DNA of 64,000 bases from Nodosilinea sp. E11 (GTDB lineage: Bacteria > Cyanobacteriota > Cyanobacteriia > Phormidesmidales > Phormidesmidaceae), in the NCBI RefSeq assembly GCF_032813545.1, contig NZ_CP136520.1:4892001-4956000 (forward strand). The letters run 5' to 3'. Numbering within the stretch: the stretch's first letter is position 1; every line of letters starts with the position of its first letter. Of the stretch, positions 52,514 to 61,419 are shown one piece after another. The position numbers were made by a program, and so were the translations under genes. The notes beneath the pieces are model-generated. The model saw only the letters and a list, made by a program, of their open reading frames with translations. It had not been told where the DNA came from and searched no databases.

Positions 52514-53497
52514 ATGGCTGGTCTGCCGCCGGGTTTGCTGATTCGCACCGCTAAGCACGTTTGGACGACGCTGTGGCAAACCATGATGGGTCAGATGGCC
52601 CCCAGCAGCAAGGGCGGCGACTACCAGCGACCCGAGAGTGAGTTTCGACAGCGGGTTGAGCCGGAAGGGGCGTATCCGCCAGAGGCAAATCGCTACCAGC
52701 TGATTGTAGGCATGGGCTGTCCGTGGGCGCACCGGACTTTGGTGACGCGGGCTTTGAAGGGATTGGAAGAAGCCATTTCAGTTCTCCCTGTAGTCCCTTC
52801 GCCCGACGAGGGCTGCTGGGTGTTTGAAATGCCCTTTCGTGGCTGCCGCACGCTGCCAGAACTGTATCGCCAGACCCAGCCAGGGTATAAGGGGCGAGCC
52901 ACGGTGCCAGTGCTGTGGGACAGGCAGACGGCTACCATCGTCAACAATGAGAGCGCTGAGATCATCGTGATCTTGAACGAAGCTTTTAACGAATGGGCAG
53001 GTCAGCCAGAGGTTGACCTTTATCCAGACTCTCTGAGATCTGAGATTGATACCTGGAACGATCGCACCTACCAGGCCGTGAACAATGGTGTCTACCGCTG
53101 CGGCTTTGCCCAGAGCCAGGCGGCCTACGATCGCGCCGTCACCGAGCTATTTGATGCCCTAGATGCGATTGACCAGTCGTTGGCCCAGAACGCTTATCTC
53201 TGTGGCGATCGGGTGACGCTGGCCGATGTGCGGCTGTTTACCACGCTGTTTCGCTTTGATGTGGTCTACTACAGCTTGTTTAAGTGCAACCGCCGCCGCA
53301 TTCAAGACTATACCCACCTCGGCCCCTACCTGCGACGGCTGTACCAACTGCCGGGGGTGGCGGCGACCTGCGATATTGAGGCGGTCAAGCGCGACTACTA
53401 CGGCAACCTGTTTCCGCTCAATCCAGGTGGCATCATTCCCTCAGGACCAGATTTAGAGTATCTAAAAGCTCCGGTTGAGGTGGTGGTCGATCGGTAG
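52514..53497 (+). CDS. Xi-class glutathione transferase / glutathionyl-hydroquinone reductase
   Basis: The ATG at 52514 (MAGLPPGLLIRTAKHVWTTL) has AAGGA shortly upstream; the open frame extends upstream to 52349 but through spacer repeats. 327 residues. The catalytic cysteine lies in LIVGMGCPWAHRTLVTRALK, the family's CPWAHR motif, with VPVLWDRQTATIVNNESAEI as the glutathione-binding turn and an all-helical C-terminal domain with RVTLADVRLFTTLFRFD. These enzymes reduce glutathionylated hydroquinones and are common in cyanobacteria. It is transcribed alone. Confidence 0.93.
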   Translation: MAGLPPGLLIRTAKHVWTTLWQTMMGQMAPSSKGGDYQRPESEFRQRVEPEGAYPPEANRYQLIVGMGCPWAHRTLVTRALKGLEEAISVLPVVPSPDEGCWVFEMPFRGCRTLPELYRQTQPGYKGRATVPVLWDRQTATIVNNESAEIIVILNEAFNEWAGQPEVDLYPDSLRSEIDTWNDRTYQAVNNGVYRCGFAQSQAAYDRAVTELFDALDAIDQSLAQNAYLCGDRVTLADVRLFTTLFRFDVVYYSLFKCNRRRIQDYTHLGPYLRRLYQLPGVAATCDIEAVKRDYYGNLFPLNPGGIIPSGPDLEYLKAPVEVVVDR

Positions 53498-53727
53498 CGA
53501 TCGCCCATCGTTACAACGGGATTCGGTAGGCCTAGTTAAGGAGAAATTAATCACTTTTCAGCAAACTGTAGGCCGATGCTTTAGCTGTTGGACGTCTATT
53601 CCCACGCCTTTGCGGGGGCAGGCTCTGCGCGGCAATGACGGATTTGTCCTCACCTGAGGGGCTATAGCTATACAAGGGTCAGATAAAAGCCATCACGGAC
53701 ATGGATCTCCATCAACGATTCCTCTGC

Positions 53728-53868
53728 TTACTGCGAGATAAACCCGGTTACCAGCAGGGGCAGCAAAATCAGCGCGGTCAAAATTACCATCAGCGTTGGC
53801 ACGTCGATTTTGAGCACGTTTTTCTCGGAGGCTGAGGGGTTGCGCTTGGGCGAGTTGGGGTCAGTCAT
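53728..53868 (-). CDS. Small single-pass membrane protein (46 residues)
   Basis: An ATG at 53868 starts MTDPNSPKRNPSASEKNVLK, then a single membrane helix (LMVILTALILLPLLVTGFIS) and ends with TAA at 53728. The hydrophilic, basic N-terminus followed by one C-terminal helix is like small subunits of photosynthetic or respiratory complexes, but I recognise none. The start lies 5 bp after the stop of the isoaspartyl peptidase gene and no separate ribosome-binding site is seen, so it is probably translated by coupling. Function is unknown. Confidence 0.65.
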   Translation of the reverse strand: MTDPNSPKRNPSASEKNVLKIDVPTLMVILTALILLPLLVTGFISQ

Positions 53869-53873
53869 AACAG

Positions 53874-54827
53874 TTACACCACTCCGGTTAACGTGCCTGA
53901 GTCTAGCTCTAGGGTATCACCCACCACATCGCCCGTATGGTAGGCCGCTAGCAGCACATCGCTGGTTTTGCCCCAGGCAATTTGGCCCTGGTAGCTGAGG
54001 GCGATCGCACCAAAATCTCGTCCATGCTCAGTCGCCTCCCCAAAAGACTTTTCAAAGGCCGCCAAAATATCCATGCCGTCGCTTACCCGCACCACAATGC
54101 GGGCCGCCAAACATTCGTCCATAATGTCTTCGCCAATGCCCGTACAGCTCACCGCCGCAAAGGCATTGGCATAGTTGCCCGCCACGGTAGCCGAGTCGCT
54201 CACCCGGCCCAGGCGCTCTAGCCCCTTGCCCCCGGTCGAGGTGCCCGCCGCCAAATGACCATCCATATCTAGCACCACGACCCCAATGGTGCCGCGCCGA
54301 CTTTCAACGTCCTCGGGGGCATCTACGGTTTCTGCCACCACCCCCGCCATCGGGCTTTGAAAGTTGTTGGCCCGCGCCCGTATCCACTCTTGCAGACGCA
54401 GATCGGTGATCGGGTCAAAGGGGACTAGGGCCATCTCTCGGGCTAGCTCAGCTGCGCCAAAATCAGACAGCACGCGATCGGGAGCGGGTTGCAGGTAGGC
54501 CGCCAGATCGATCGGGTGCCGCACCCGCGACACGTTGATAATGCCGCTAAACCGTTGGGCGCTGCCATCCATCAGGCCCGCACTCATGCGCACCTGGCCA
54601 TCCGATTGCAGCACCGACCCATAGCCCGCATTGAAATGGGGCGAATCTTCCATCAGTCGGCAACCCATCACCACGCAATCGCGGGCGCTGGCCCCGGCTT
54701 CGGCTTTGCTGTAGACCTGCTTGACAATGCTGTGCAAGTCTTCTCGCAGCGCCACCAACCGCTCTTTGTGGCCATGGGCACTACCGGCTCCGCCGTGGAT
54801 AATGACTTTGGGTAACGCCTGCGTCAT
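53874..54827 (-). CDS. Isoaspartyl peptidase / type III L-asparaginase
   Basis: 317 residues. This Ntn-hydrolase cleaves itself before its catalytic Thr180 in ESRRGTIGVVVLDMDGHLA, giving alpha and beta subunits; the usual preceding residues are retained only in part. HFNAGYGSVLQSDGQVRMSA, LMDGSAQRFSGIINVSRVRH and ALSYQGQIAWGKTSDVLLAAY fit the family. It hydrolyses isoaspartyl dipeptides and asparagine, and in cyanobacteria helps degrade cyanophycin-derived beta-Asp-Arg; that link is known for the family. It is followed after 5 bp by a small membrane protein gene. Confidence 0.92.
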   Translation of the reverse strand: MTQALPKVIIHGGAGSAHGHKERLVALREDLHSIVKQVYSKAEAGASARDCVVMGCRLMEDSPHFNAGYGSVLQSDGQVRMSAGLMDGSAQRFSGIINVSRVRHPIDLAAYLQPAPDRVLSDFGAAELAREMALVPFDPITDLRLQEWIRARANNFQSPMAGVVAETVDAPEDVESRRGTIGVVVLDMDGHLAAGTSTGGKGLERLGRVSDSATVAGNYANAFAAVSCTGIGEDIMDECLAARIVVRVSDGMDILAAFEKSFGEATEHGRDFGAIALSYQGQIAWGKTSDVLLAAYHTGDVVGDTLELDSGTLTGVV

Positions 54828-54905
54828 GGTGGTTGTCCCTGAGAATGCTTTCTCAGCTTAAGGGGTCGATCGCCGTAGAACTGTAGCGTGGGTGATGGGT
54901 TGGCC

Positions 54906-55046
54906 CTAGCGACGGCGGCGGCAGCGATCGCTGCAATATTTCACCTCATCCCAGCAGCCGGCCCACTTTTTGCGCCAGGTAAACGGGCGTTGGCACACCG
55001 GGCACACCTTAGTGGGCAAATCGGCTTTCGCCCGCTGCTTTGCCAC
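54906..55046 (-). CDS. DUF2256 cysteine-rich small protein
   Basis: The GTG at 55046 has GAGGTA six bases upstream and gives 46 residues: [20 protein letters not shown], then [20 protein letters not shown] and CRRRR. The spacing CPVC...C...YCSDRC suggests one zinc site, and the fold is very basic. DUF2256 proteins are of unknown function. The frame continues upstream inside the GUN4 gene to 55184, but the length and Shine-Dalgarno favour 55046. It lies two bases after the GUN4 stop. Confidence 0.85.
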   Translation of the reverse strand: MAKQRAKADLPTKVCPVCQRPFTWRKKWAGCWDEVKYCSDRCRRRR

Positions 55047-55048
55047 CG

Positions 55049-55753
55049 CTATACCTCGTCGTGCCACGCTGGGTGGGTCAGCAGCGACGACATCATCCGC
55101 ACGCCGCGCAGCTGGTTCGACAGGGGCAGATGGCCATCGGGGGCGCTCAAATCCCAGATAAAGCCACCGGGGTAGCGCGTCCAAATGTTGTCATCTTTCC
55201 AGCCGATGCGAGGCCAGAACTTGTCCCAGTTTTGGCTCAGGCTGAGCCAGACTCGCCGCTGCACCGAAAAGCCAAACTTGCCCTCAGAGTAGACCAGCCA
55301 CAGCCGATCGATGGTCTGTAAATCGACAACGGGAAACTGCTCCACTTCGGTGAAGTACACCCACTTCCGCTTTGTCGCCGTTGGCCCTGCCAGCTCACAC
55401 AACTTGGCTAGTGTTACCCGATCGGCCTCTTCAAACTCTTGCCGAACCAATAAGTCTTGCAGCAGAGTATAGTCAATCGCCTGTTCAGAGGGCATCTCCA
55501 GCCGCCCCTGGGGCCAGTGCTCCGTCAGCATGCCCCGCAAATCTTCCTGCTCCGTGGCGTAGAGCACCTGAAAAATCTTGCCGTCCAGAACGGTCGGTGG
55601 CTGATCTTTTCGCTCCACCAGAGTTGTGGTCAACAGATCAATCCCCTCTTGCCCCAGGGCCAACAGCTCGTGCACCGCCGAGAGCTGCTTCTTCAGCGAA
55701 TCGCCCTGCAATCGATTGCGCAAATCCACCAATGTGTCGCCGTCCGAAACCAT
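55049..55753 (-). CDS. gun4: GUN4 domain protein, regulator of Mg-chelatase
   Basis: I choose the ATG at 55753 ([20 protein letters not shown]); the frame reaches 55855 through a proline-rich stretch that is probably not translated. 234 residues. An N-terminal helical domain (about 1-80, [20 protein letters not shown]) precedes the GUN4 core: [60 protein letters not shown], and [23 protein letters not shown]4 binds protoporphyrin and stimulates Mg-chelatase ChlH, steering tetrapyrroles to chlorophyll. It is coupled to DUF2256 and lies after a response regulator gene. Confidence 0.94.
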   Translation of the reverse strand: MVSDGDTLVDLRNRLQGDSLKKQLSAVHELLALGQEGIDLLTTTLVERKDQPPTVLDGKIFQVLYATEQEDLRGMLTEHWPQGRLEMPSEQAIDYTLLQDLLVRQEFEEADRVTLAKLCELAGPTATKRKWVYFTEVEQFPVVDLQTIDRLWLVYSEGKFGFSVQRRVWLSLSQNWDKFWPRIGWKDDNIWTRYPGGFIWDLSAPDGHLPLSNQLRGVRMMSSLLTHPAWHDEV

Positions 55754-55859
55754 AGATACCGCATGAGAGTGCCCGCTCTCAATGATAGAACGTGTTGGGT
55801 AGGGCGGTGAAGTCGGTGAGTGAGTGGGAAAGGGTGGGTGGGTTGATGCATTCACTCAC

Positions 55860-56501
55860 CTACCCTTTCCCCGACTCTTCTGGTATTCGATACCCATGCT
55901 CAAAGGCAAAGCGCACAATCTGAGAGCGGTTCTCTAGATTGAGCTTGGTCAACATATTGCTGAGATGGGTTTGCACCGTGCGAGGGCTGAGAAAGAGGTG
56001 TTCACCAATTTGTTTGTTGGTAAACCCTTGGACAACCTCCCAAAAGACGCGCTCTTCCGCTGGGGTGAGGGGTAGGGGGGCCGGCTGGGCAGCAGTTTGT
56101 TCGGCCATGCGCTCTAGGACGCTGTGGAGCCGCTGCGATCGCGCGATCGCCCCTTTCACTTTGGCAATTAGCTCTTGGGCCGAGAAGGGCTTAACCAGGT
56201 AGTCGTCAGCACCCATCAGGTGCCCCTGTACTCGGTTGGTCAGCTCTCCTAGGCTAGAGAGAAAGATGAAGGGCACCATTTCACCCTCAGGGCTAGAGCG
56301 CAGCTGGTGGCAAAATTCAAACCCACTCATGCCTGGCATCATGACGTCTGACACCACCACATCGGCAGGCTGGGTCGTCAACAGTGACAGTGCTTCCTCA
56401 CCCGAGGTGGCATTGAGCACCTCAAAGCCCTGATCTTGTAGCCGCCGGGTCAGGGCCAGTTGCATAACCGGGTCATCGTCGACGATTAGAACAGTTTTCA
56501 T
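55860..56501 (-). CDS. NarL/LuxR-type response regulator
   Basis: 213 residues. A receiver domain (1-120) has the acidic pair in VLIVDDDPVMQ, phosphoacceptor Asp52 in VVVSDVMMPGMSG, and the conserved Lys104 in YLVKPFSAQ. After a short linker comes a LuxR-type helix-turn-helix: LTPAEERVFWEVVQGFTNKQ, IGEHLFLSPRTVQTHLSNML, TKLNLENRSQIVRFAFEHGY. It should be a transcription factor switched by a sensor kinase, none of which lies in the window. It is upstream of gun4 with 106 bp between start codon and stop, so joint transcription is possible. Confidence 0.95.
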   Translation of the reverse strand: MKTVLIVDDDPVMQLALTRRLQDQGFEVLNATSGEEALSLLTTQPADVVVSDVMMPGMSGFEFCHQLRSSPEGEMVPFIFLSSLGELTNRVQGHLMGADDYLVKPFSAQELIAKVKGAIARSQRLHSVLERMAEQTAAQPAPLPLTPAEERVFWEVVQGFTNKQIGEHLFLSPRTVQTHLSNMLTKLNLENRSQIVRFAFEHGYRIPEESGKG

Positions 56502-56767
56502 GGATCCAAAATCTTAAGGGACAGTAAGGGGAGCCAGCGGGGACAGCGGCAGATAGAACGGGGACCTAAGGAAACATAGCTGGGCTAGTGCGATCGCAGA
56601 CATGGGGGCTTGTAGAGCACTCCGGTCATCGCTCCGCTTTTGTTGAGTCAAGGAGCCATTGCCATTAAGGATTTGAGCCCCAGATCTAAATCGTCATTAA
56701 ACGAGCAAAAATGTGGGTTAAAGCGCATTAGACTATGGGTTGTTTTGTCGTTTGCGGGCAATTTGCG
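56502..56767. other. Divergent promoter region between the response regulator and icd
   Basis: 266 bp. It should carry promoters for both divergent genes. A HIP1-like GCGATCGCAG lies at about 56590. No strong -35/-10 pair or named operator is visible. Confidence 0.35.
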
Positions 56768-58195
56768 ATGTATGAACGGATCACTCCCCCGACGGTAGGC
56801 GAACGTATCACCTTTAAAGATGGCGAACCTGTCGTACCAGACACGCCTATCATTCCCTACATCCGAGGTGATGGAACGGGGGTAGACATTTGGCCTGCGG
56901 CCCAGCGGGTGTTCGATGCGGCAGTAGCCGCCGCCTACGGCGGCAAGCGTGAGATTGTCTGGTTTCGGGTCTATGCGGGCGACGAAGCCTGTGAGCAGTA
57001 CGGCACCTACCAGTATCTGCCCGACGACACCCTCAAGGCGATCGAAGAATTTGGTGTGGCGATCAAGGGGCCGCTCACGACCCCCGTGGGCGGCGGCATT
57101 CGCTCCCTCAATGTGGCCCTGCGGCAGATCAACGACCTCTACGCCTGCGTGCGCCCTTGTAAGTACTACGCGGGCACCCCGTCGCCCCACCGCAGCCCCG
57201 AAAAGCTTGACGTCATTATCTATAGAGAAAACACCGAAGACATCTACCTGGGCATCGAGTGGAAGCAGGGTGACCCCATCTGCGACCAGCTGATCAAATA
57301 CCTCAACACCGAGCTGATCCCGGCTACCCCCGAGCACGGCAAAAAGCAGATTCCCCTCGACGCGGGCATTGGCATTAAGCCGATCAGCAAAACTGGCAGC
57401 CAGCGCCTGGTGCGCCGGGCCATGAAGCATGCCCTACGTCTGCCCAAAGAGAAGCAGCAGGTCACCCTGGTGCACAAGGGCAACATCATGAAATACACCG
57501 AGGGGGCCTTCCGCGACTGGGGTTACGAACTGGCCACCAGCGAATTTCGGGCCGACTGCGTCACCGAGCGTGAGTCGTGGATTTTGGGCAACAAAGAAGC
57601 CAACCCCGATCTGTCTACCGAAGACAACGCCCGCCAGATCGAGCCAGGCTACGACGCCCTGACGCCGGAGAAAAAAGCCGCCATTTGTGCCGAAGTCGAG
57701 GGCATTCTCGCCGCTATCTGGGATACCCACGGTAACGGTCAGTGGAAGGACAAGGTGATGGTGAACGATCGCATCGCCGACAGTATCTTCCAGCAGATCC
57801 AGACCCGGCCCGACGAGTACTCCATTCTCGCCACCATGAACCTGAATGGCGACTATTTGTCAGATGCGGCAGCCGCGATCGTCGGTGGCCTGGGCATGGG
57901 GCCAGGGGCCAACATCGGCGATACCTGTGCCATCTTTGAGGCCACCCACGGCACCGCCCCCAAGCACGCCGGCCTCGATCGCATCAACCCTGGCTCGGTG
58001 ATTCTCTCCGGCGTGATGATGCTGGAGTACATGGGCTGGCAGGAGGCGGCAGATTTGATCAAAAAGGGCATGGGGGCAGCGATCGCCGCCCGCGAAGTCA
58101 CCTACGACCTGGCCCGCCTGATGGAGCCCCCGGTCAGCCCGCCGCTGAAGTGCTCAGAGTTTGCCGAGGCGATCGTCAAGCATTTCGGCGCATAA
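56768..58195 (+). CDS. icd: NADP-dependent isocitrate dehydrogenase
   Basis: I use the ATG at 56768 ([20 protein letters not shown]), the usual cyanobacterial start; the frame begins at 56735. 475 residues. It converts isocitrate to 2-oxoglutarate, feeding nitrogen assimilation in cyanobacteria. [35 protein letters not shown] (substrate loop), [20 protein letters not shown] and [20 protein letters not shown], followed by [19 protein letters not shown], are family motifs. No Shine-Dalgarno precedes it. A terminator hairpin follows 34 bp after the stop. Confidence 0.97.
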   Translation: MYERITPPTVGERITFKDGEPVVPDTPIIPYIRGDGTGVDIWPAAQRVFDAAVAAAYGGKREIVWFRVYAGDEACEQYGTYQYLPDDTLKAIEEFGVAIKGPLTTPVGGGIRSLNVALRQINDLYACVRPCKYYAGTPSPHRSPEKLDVIIYRENTEDIYLGIEWKQGDPICDQLIKYLNTELIPATPEHGKKQIPLDAGIGIKPISKTGSQRLVRRAMKHALRLPKEKQQVTLVHKGNIMKYTEGAFRDWGYELATSEFRADCVTERESWILGNKEANPDLSTEDNARQIEPGYDALTPEKKAAICAEVEGILAAIWDTHGNGQWKDKVMVNDRIADSIFQQIQTRPDEYSILATMNLNGDYLSDAAAAIVGGLGMGPGANIGDTCAIFEATHGTAPKHAGLDRINPGSVILSGVMMLEYMGWQEAADLIKKGMGAAIAAREVTYDLARLMEPPVSPPLKCSEFAEAIVKHFGA

Positions 58196-58226
58196 GCTCA
58201 GCCGGTCGCCCCTACTGAAACAGGCT

Positions 58227-58262
58227 AAAGCCGATCGCAGGTGACACCCTGGGTCGGCTTTT
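58227..58262 (+). terminator. Intrinsic terminator of icd
   Basis: AAAGCCGA (58227-58234) pairs with TCGGCTTT (58254-58261); the 19-nt loop can form an inner stem. T's follow. It lies 32 bp after the icd stop. Confidence 0.8.
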
Positions 58263-58400
58263 CTATGCAGTCAGGCCTGCGCTGGCCGCCGCTACAAGAC
58301 TGGACTGCAATATAAGGTAAAAGCCGTAAAACCTCTATCAATAAGCACTTCACCATTACCCCAGTTCGTTCACCCTCAATATTTAGATATATAGAAACCT

Positions 58401-59396
58401 ATGGCAATCTTGATTACAGGCGTAGCCGGGTTCATCGGCTTTTCTCTGGCCTCTCGACTTTTGAGCGAAGGCTATCCGGTTTACGGCATTGACAACCTCA
58501 ATGCCTACTACGACATCACCCTCAAACACGATCGCCTCCGCTTACTGACAGCCTATCCCACCTTCACCTTTGAAAAATTAGATATCTACGACCGACCTAG
58601 CATCGACACACTCTTTCAACGTTGTGCCTTCGACTACGTAATTCATCTGGCTGCCCAGGCAGGAGTGCGCTATTCCCTAGAAAATCCTCATACCTATGGG
58701 GACAGCAACCTGTCAGGATTCCTCAACATTTTAGAAGCCTGTCGCCACTACCCGGTTCAGCACCTGGTGTTTGCCTCCTCTAGCTCGGTCTATGGCTCTA
58801 ACCGCAAAGTGCCCTTCTCTACCCGTGACTCGGTAGATTATCCGGTTTCCCTCTATGCCGCGACCAAAAAAGCCAATGAACTCATGGCCCATGCTTACAG
58901 CCACCTCTATCAGATTCCCACCACAGGGCTGCGCTTTTTTACGGTCTACGGCCCCTGGGGCAGGCCCGATATGGCCTATTTCAAGTTTGTGCAAGCGATC
59001 TGCGAAAATCGCCCCATTGATGTCTATAACCACGGTCAAATGAAGCGCGACTTCACCTACATTGACGATGTAGTAGAAGGCATCGTGCGAGTGATGCACC
59101 GGCCCCCCAACGGCTGCGATCAGCCCGAAACTACCGCCAGCCAGGCCCGCTACAAAATCTATAACCTGGGTAATCATCAACCGGTAGCGTTGTTGCGGTT
59201 CATCGAGGTGATCGAGGCAGCCTTGGGGCAGAAGGCCGTTCTAGAGCTCAAGCCCATGCAGCCCGGCGATGTGCTAGAAACCTACGCTGACACCACCGAT
59301 CTAGCCAAGGATGTGGGCTTTTCTCCCGATACCCCCTTGGAGGTGGGTATTGCCAAGTTTGTGGCTTGGTATAAAGACTATTACCTCAACGCATAA
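58401..59396 (+). CDS. NAD-dependent epimerase, UDP-glucuronate 4-epimerase-like
   Basis: 331 residues of the extended SDR fold. The N-terminal nucleotide site is ILITGVAGFIGFSLASRLL, the catalytic Tyr-Lys pair is in VSLYAATKKANELMAHAYSH, and FASSSSVYGSNRKVPF and GLRFFTVYGPWGRPDMA flank it. The C-terminal part binds the sugar nucleotide (GQMKRDFTYIDDVVEGIVRV). The tyrosine-rich IDNLNAYYDITLKHDR is typical of UDP-glucuronate 4-epimerases, which make UDP-galacturonate for cell-surface polysaccharides. It may feed the locus at the left of the window, although they are far apart. Confidence 0.9.
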   Translation: MAILITGVAGFIGFSLASRLLSEGYPVYGIDNLNAYYDITLKHDRLRLLTAYPTFTFEKLDIYDRPSIDTLFQRCAFDYVIHLAAQAGVRYSLENPHTYGDSNLSGFLNILEACRHYPVQHLVFASSSSVYGSNRKVPFSTRDSVDYPVSLYAATKKANELMAHAYSHLYQIPTTGLRFFTVYGPWGRPDMAYFKFVQAICENRPIDVYNHGQMKRDFTYIDDVVEGIVRVMHRPPNGCDQPETTASQARYKIYNLGNHQPVALLRFIEVIEAALGQKAVLELKPMQPGDVLETYADTTDLAKDVGFSPDTPLEVGIAKFVAWYKDYYLNA

Positions 59397-59416
59397 TCGA
59401 GGCTAGATCACCGGGG

Positions 59417-60364
59417 TCAGGTAGCTGACGGGGGCGGAGCCAGCCGCTGGCTCAGTACCGCTAAGCCAGCCCCCATCGCTTCTGCCAGGGTACCTACTAA
59501 CCGATATAGGGCCACCGCACTGAGCACCACCCCAACGGTGAGCAGATCTTGTAATAGAGTAACCGCGATCGCCTCAAATACCCCCAGCCCTCCCGGTGCC
59601 CCGGGAATTACTAACCCCGCCAGCCAGGCCAAGCTAAACAGACTTACCACCGGCAGCAAAAGCTCTCTGGGCAGAGGGCCAATAGCACTGATCACCAGGG
59701 CAAAGCCCAGGCCCTTCAAGAGCACAAAGCCCATTTCCCCCAGCAGCGGCTTTAGCGGATAGTGGTGTAGTGCCGCCTCGGGTAGGGGTTCGCTGTCATC
59801 GGCCCCAACCTTAGCCTGCCCAAGGCGGTTCATTATCGGGTTGAGCCAGCGGGGGTGAACCGCGCCTAGCGCTAGCGCCAACACCAAAATTTGCCCTGGC
59901 CAATAGGGGGTGGGGCTAGCCAGTCCCAACATGAGAGCCGCATTCGCCATTAGCAATGGTTCTAGCACCACCCCGACTATGGCCGCGCCCCTAGCAATCC
60001 CCAAATCCTTTAAGGCCCTTACCCGACCGTAAAAATGCCAAACGTTACCGGGTAGATATTTCAGCAGATTGGTCTTGAGGTAGACAGGCATGCTCCAGAC
60101 CCCGGCTACCGGCTGTTGCAGAGCTTGCAAAATCCAACTCCACACCCAGCCTGCCCAGCCGTGGGCCAGCAGACTCACGCCCGTGGCCAGGGCCAGCAGA
60201 GCAACGCCCTGCGGGCGCAGGCGGATGGCGGTGACTTCAGCCCAGTGGCCCGCTAGGGTGTGTAGCAAGAATGCGATCGCGGCGGCAACAATCACCCAGC
60301 GCAAATATCGCTTTAGCAAAACTCTGACCTGGTTGCCATTGTGATATCCTAGTAAAGTTGTCAA
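59417..60364 (-). CDS. Lysylphosphatidylglycerol-synthase-like membrane protein (UPF0104/AglD2 type)
   Basis: 315 residues with about seven membrane helices. It has YLRWVIVAAAIAFLLHTLAG at the start, then SMPVYLKTNLLKYLPGNVWH, VGVVLEPLLMANAALMLGL, and the C-terminal AWLAGLVIPGAPGGLGVFEA, the last being the family's PGGLGxxE motif. Members lack the catalytic domain of MprF and are thought to flip or modify lipids or lipid-linked sugars. The frame starts at a TTG at 60364 that nearly abuts the divergent rpsB leader; later TTG codons are also possible starts. It ends 21 bp from the convergent epimerase gene. Confidence 0.85.
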   Translation of the reverse strand: MTTLLGYHNGNQVRVLLKRYLRWVIVAAAIAFLLHTLAGHWAEVTAIRLRPQGVALLALATGVSLLAHGWAGWVWSWILQALQQPVAGVWSMPVYLKTNLLKYLPGNVWHFYGRVRALKDLGIARGAAIVGVVLEPLLMANAALMLGLASPTPYWPGQILVLALALGAVHPRWLNPIMNRLGQAKVGADDSEPLPEAALHHYPLKPLLGEMGFVLLKGLGFALVISAIGPLPRELLLPVVSLFSLAWLAGLVIPGAPGGLGVFEAIAVTLLQDLLTVGVVLSAVALYRLVGTLAEAMGAGLAVLSQRLAPPPSAT

Positions 60365-60371
60365 AATCGCA

Positions 60372-60437
60372 CATTCGAATTTTCGGGTCTCTCCCTTTAG
60401 GAGAGCACGTTCGAATGGAGGATTAACCCGAAAGGAG
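60372..60437 (+). promoter_or_regulatory. Structured rpsB leader with potential pseudoknot at the ribosome-binding site
   Basis: Outer arms CATTCGAA (60372-60379) and TTCGAATG (60410-60417) form an 8-bp stem; an inner hairpin CTCTCC (60389-60394) with GGAGAG (60400-60405) lies inside. TTTCGGG (60381-60387), inside the outer stem, is exactly complementary to CCCGAAA (60427-60433), outside it. That second pairing would make a pseudoknot, and CCCGAAA overlaps the ribosome-binding site AAAGGAG (60431-60437). This suggests translational autoregulation by S2; the conclusion is inference. Confidence 0.6.
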
Positions 60438-60447
60438 TCAAAACCAA

Positions 60448-61224
60448 ATGCCCGTTATTACTCTACCCGAGCTACTTGAGTCTGGGGTTCACTTCGGCCA
60501 CCAGACCCGTCGCTGGAACCCGAAGATGGATCAATACATCTTCACCTCTCGCAACGGCGTTCACATCATTGACCTGGTGCAAACCGCCCAGTTGATGGAA
60601 GAAGCTTACAAATTTGTCCGCACCGCCGCCGAACAGGGGCAAAAGTTTCTGTTTATTGGTACCAAGCGCCAGGCTGCTGGCATTGTGGCCCAAGAGTCTA
60701 GCCGCTGCGGCTCTCACTATGTCAACCAGCGCTGGCTGGGCGGCATGCTCACCAACTGGGAGACGATCAAGTCGCGGGCTAACCGTCTCAAAGAGCTAGA
60801 GCGGATGGAAGAGCTAGGGGCCATTGACCTACGCCCCAAAAAAGAAGCCGCTGTGCTGCGCCGCGAGCTAGAGAAGCTGCAAAAATACCTGGGCGGCATC
60901 AAGACCATGCGCAAGGTGCCTGACGTCGCCATCATCGTTGACATCAAGCGGGAATACAACGCCGTGTCTGAGTGCCAAAAGCTCGGCATTCCAATTATTT
61001 CTCTGCTAGACACCAACTGCGACCCCGATGTTGTCGATGTGCCTATTCCGGGTAACGACGACGCCATTCGCTCCATTAAGCTAATTCTTGGCAAGCTAGC
61101 CGACGCCATCTACGAAGGGTCTCACGGTGGCCAAGCCTCCGGCGATGACGACTACGATGACTACGACGGCGGCGAAGATGACGAGTACGGCTACGACGCC
61201 CCCGCCGCTGACAGCGACGACTAG
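60448..61224 (+). CDS. rpsB: 30S ribosomal protein S2
   Basis: 258 residues. The N-terminus [60 protein letters not shown] and the C-terminal [20 protein letters not shown] are the S2 core. After about residue 225 there is an acidic tail of Asp/Tyr/Gly, which is an extension compared with E. coli S2. The ATG follows AAAGGAG by ten bases. tsf comes 195 bp downstream, the common bacterial order. Its leader can form the structure described above. Confidence 0.98.
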   Translation: MPVITLPELLESGVHFGHQTRRWNPKMDQYIFTSRNGVHIIDLVQTAQLMEEAYKFVRTAAEQGQKFLFIGTKRQAAGIVAQESSRCGSHYVNQRWLGGMLTNWETIKSRANRLKELERMEELGAIDLRPKKEAAVLRRELEKLQKYLGGIKTMRKVPDVAIIVDIKREYNAVSECQKLGIPIISLLDTNCDPDVVDVPIPGNDDAIRSIKLILGKLADAIYEGSHGGQASGDDDYDDYDGGEDDEYGYDAPAADSDD

Positions 61225-61235
61225 GGTTTAGTGCT

Positions 61236-61262
61236 CCCTCCTCTGCTTCAGGCAGAGGAGGG
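61236..61262 (+). repeat. 11-bp hairpin in the rpsB-tsf spacer
   Basis: CCCTCCTCTGC (61236-61246) pairs with GCAGAGGAGGG (61252-61262) around a 5-nt loop. No T tract follows, so it is more likely an RNA-processing or stabilising structure, or a partial attenuator, than a full terminator. Confidence 0.65.
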
Positions 61263-61327
61263 GGGTGCCGTTATGAAGGTGGCCAACGGGGTTTAAGCTG
61301 AACTAAGGCATTACCCCTGGGTTTGAC

Positions 61328-61363
61328 TTGGCCCTTGGGTTGGATTTGGCCCTTGGATTGGAT
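61328..61363 (+). repeat. Tandem 18-bp repeat in the rpsB-tsf spacer
   Basis: TTGGCCCTTGGGTTGGAT (61328-61345) is followed directly by TTGGCCCTTGGATTGGAT (61346-61363), one base different; a degenerate third copy may lie on the left (CCCCTGGGTTTGAC, about 61315). It sits between the rpsB hairpin and the tsf start. Confidence 0.7.
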
Positions 61364-61419
61364 TTAGATTGAATTGTTTGTATTGAGTTCGACGACAGCG
61401 CGTTAGGACGTAAATTACC

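Noticed and set aside
61236..61363. The hairpin and repeats as the start of a CRISPR array
   Set aside because: The repeats are directly abutting with no spacers and lack cas genes nearby.
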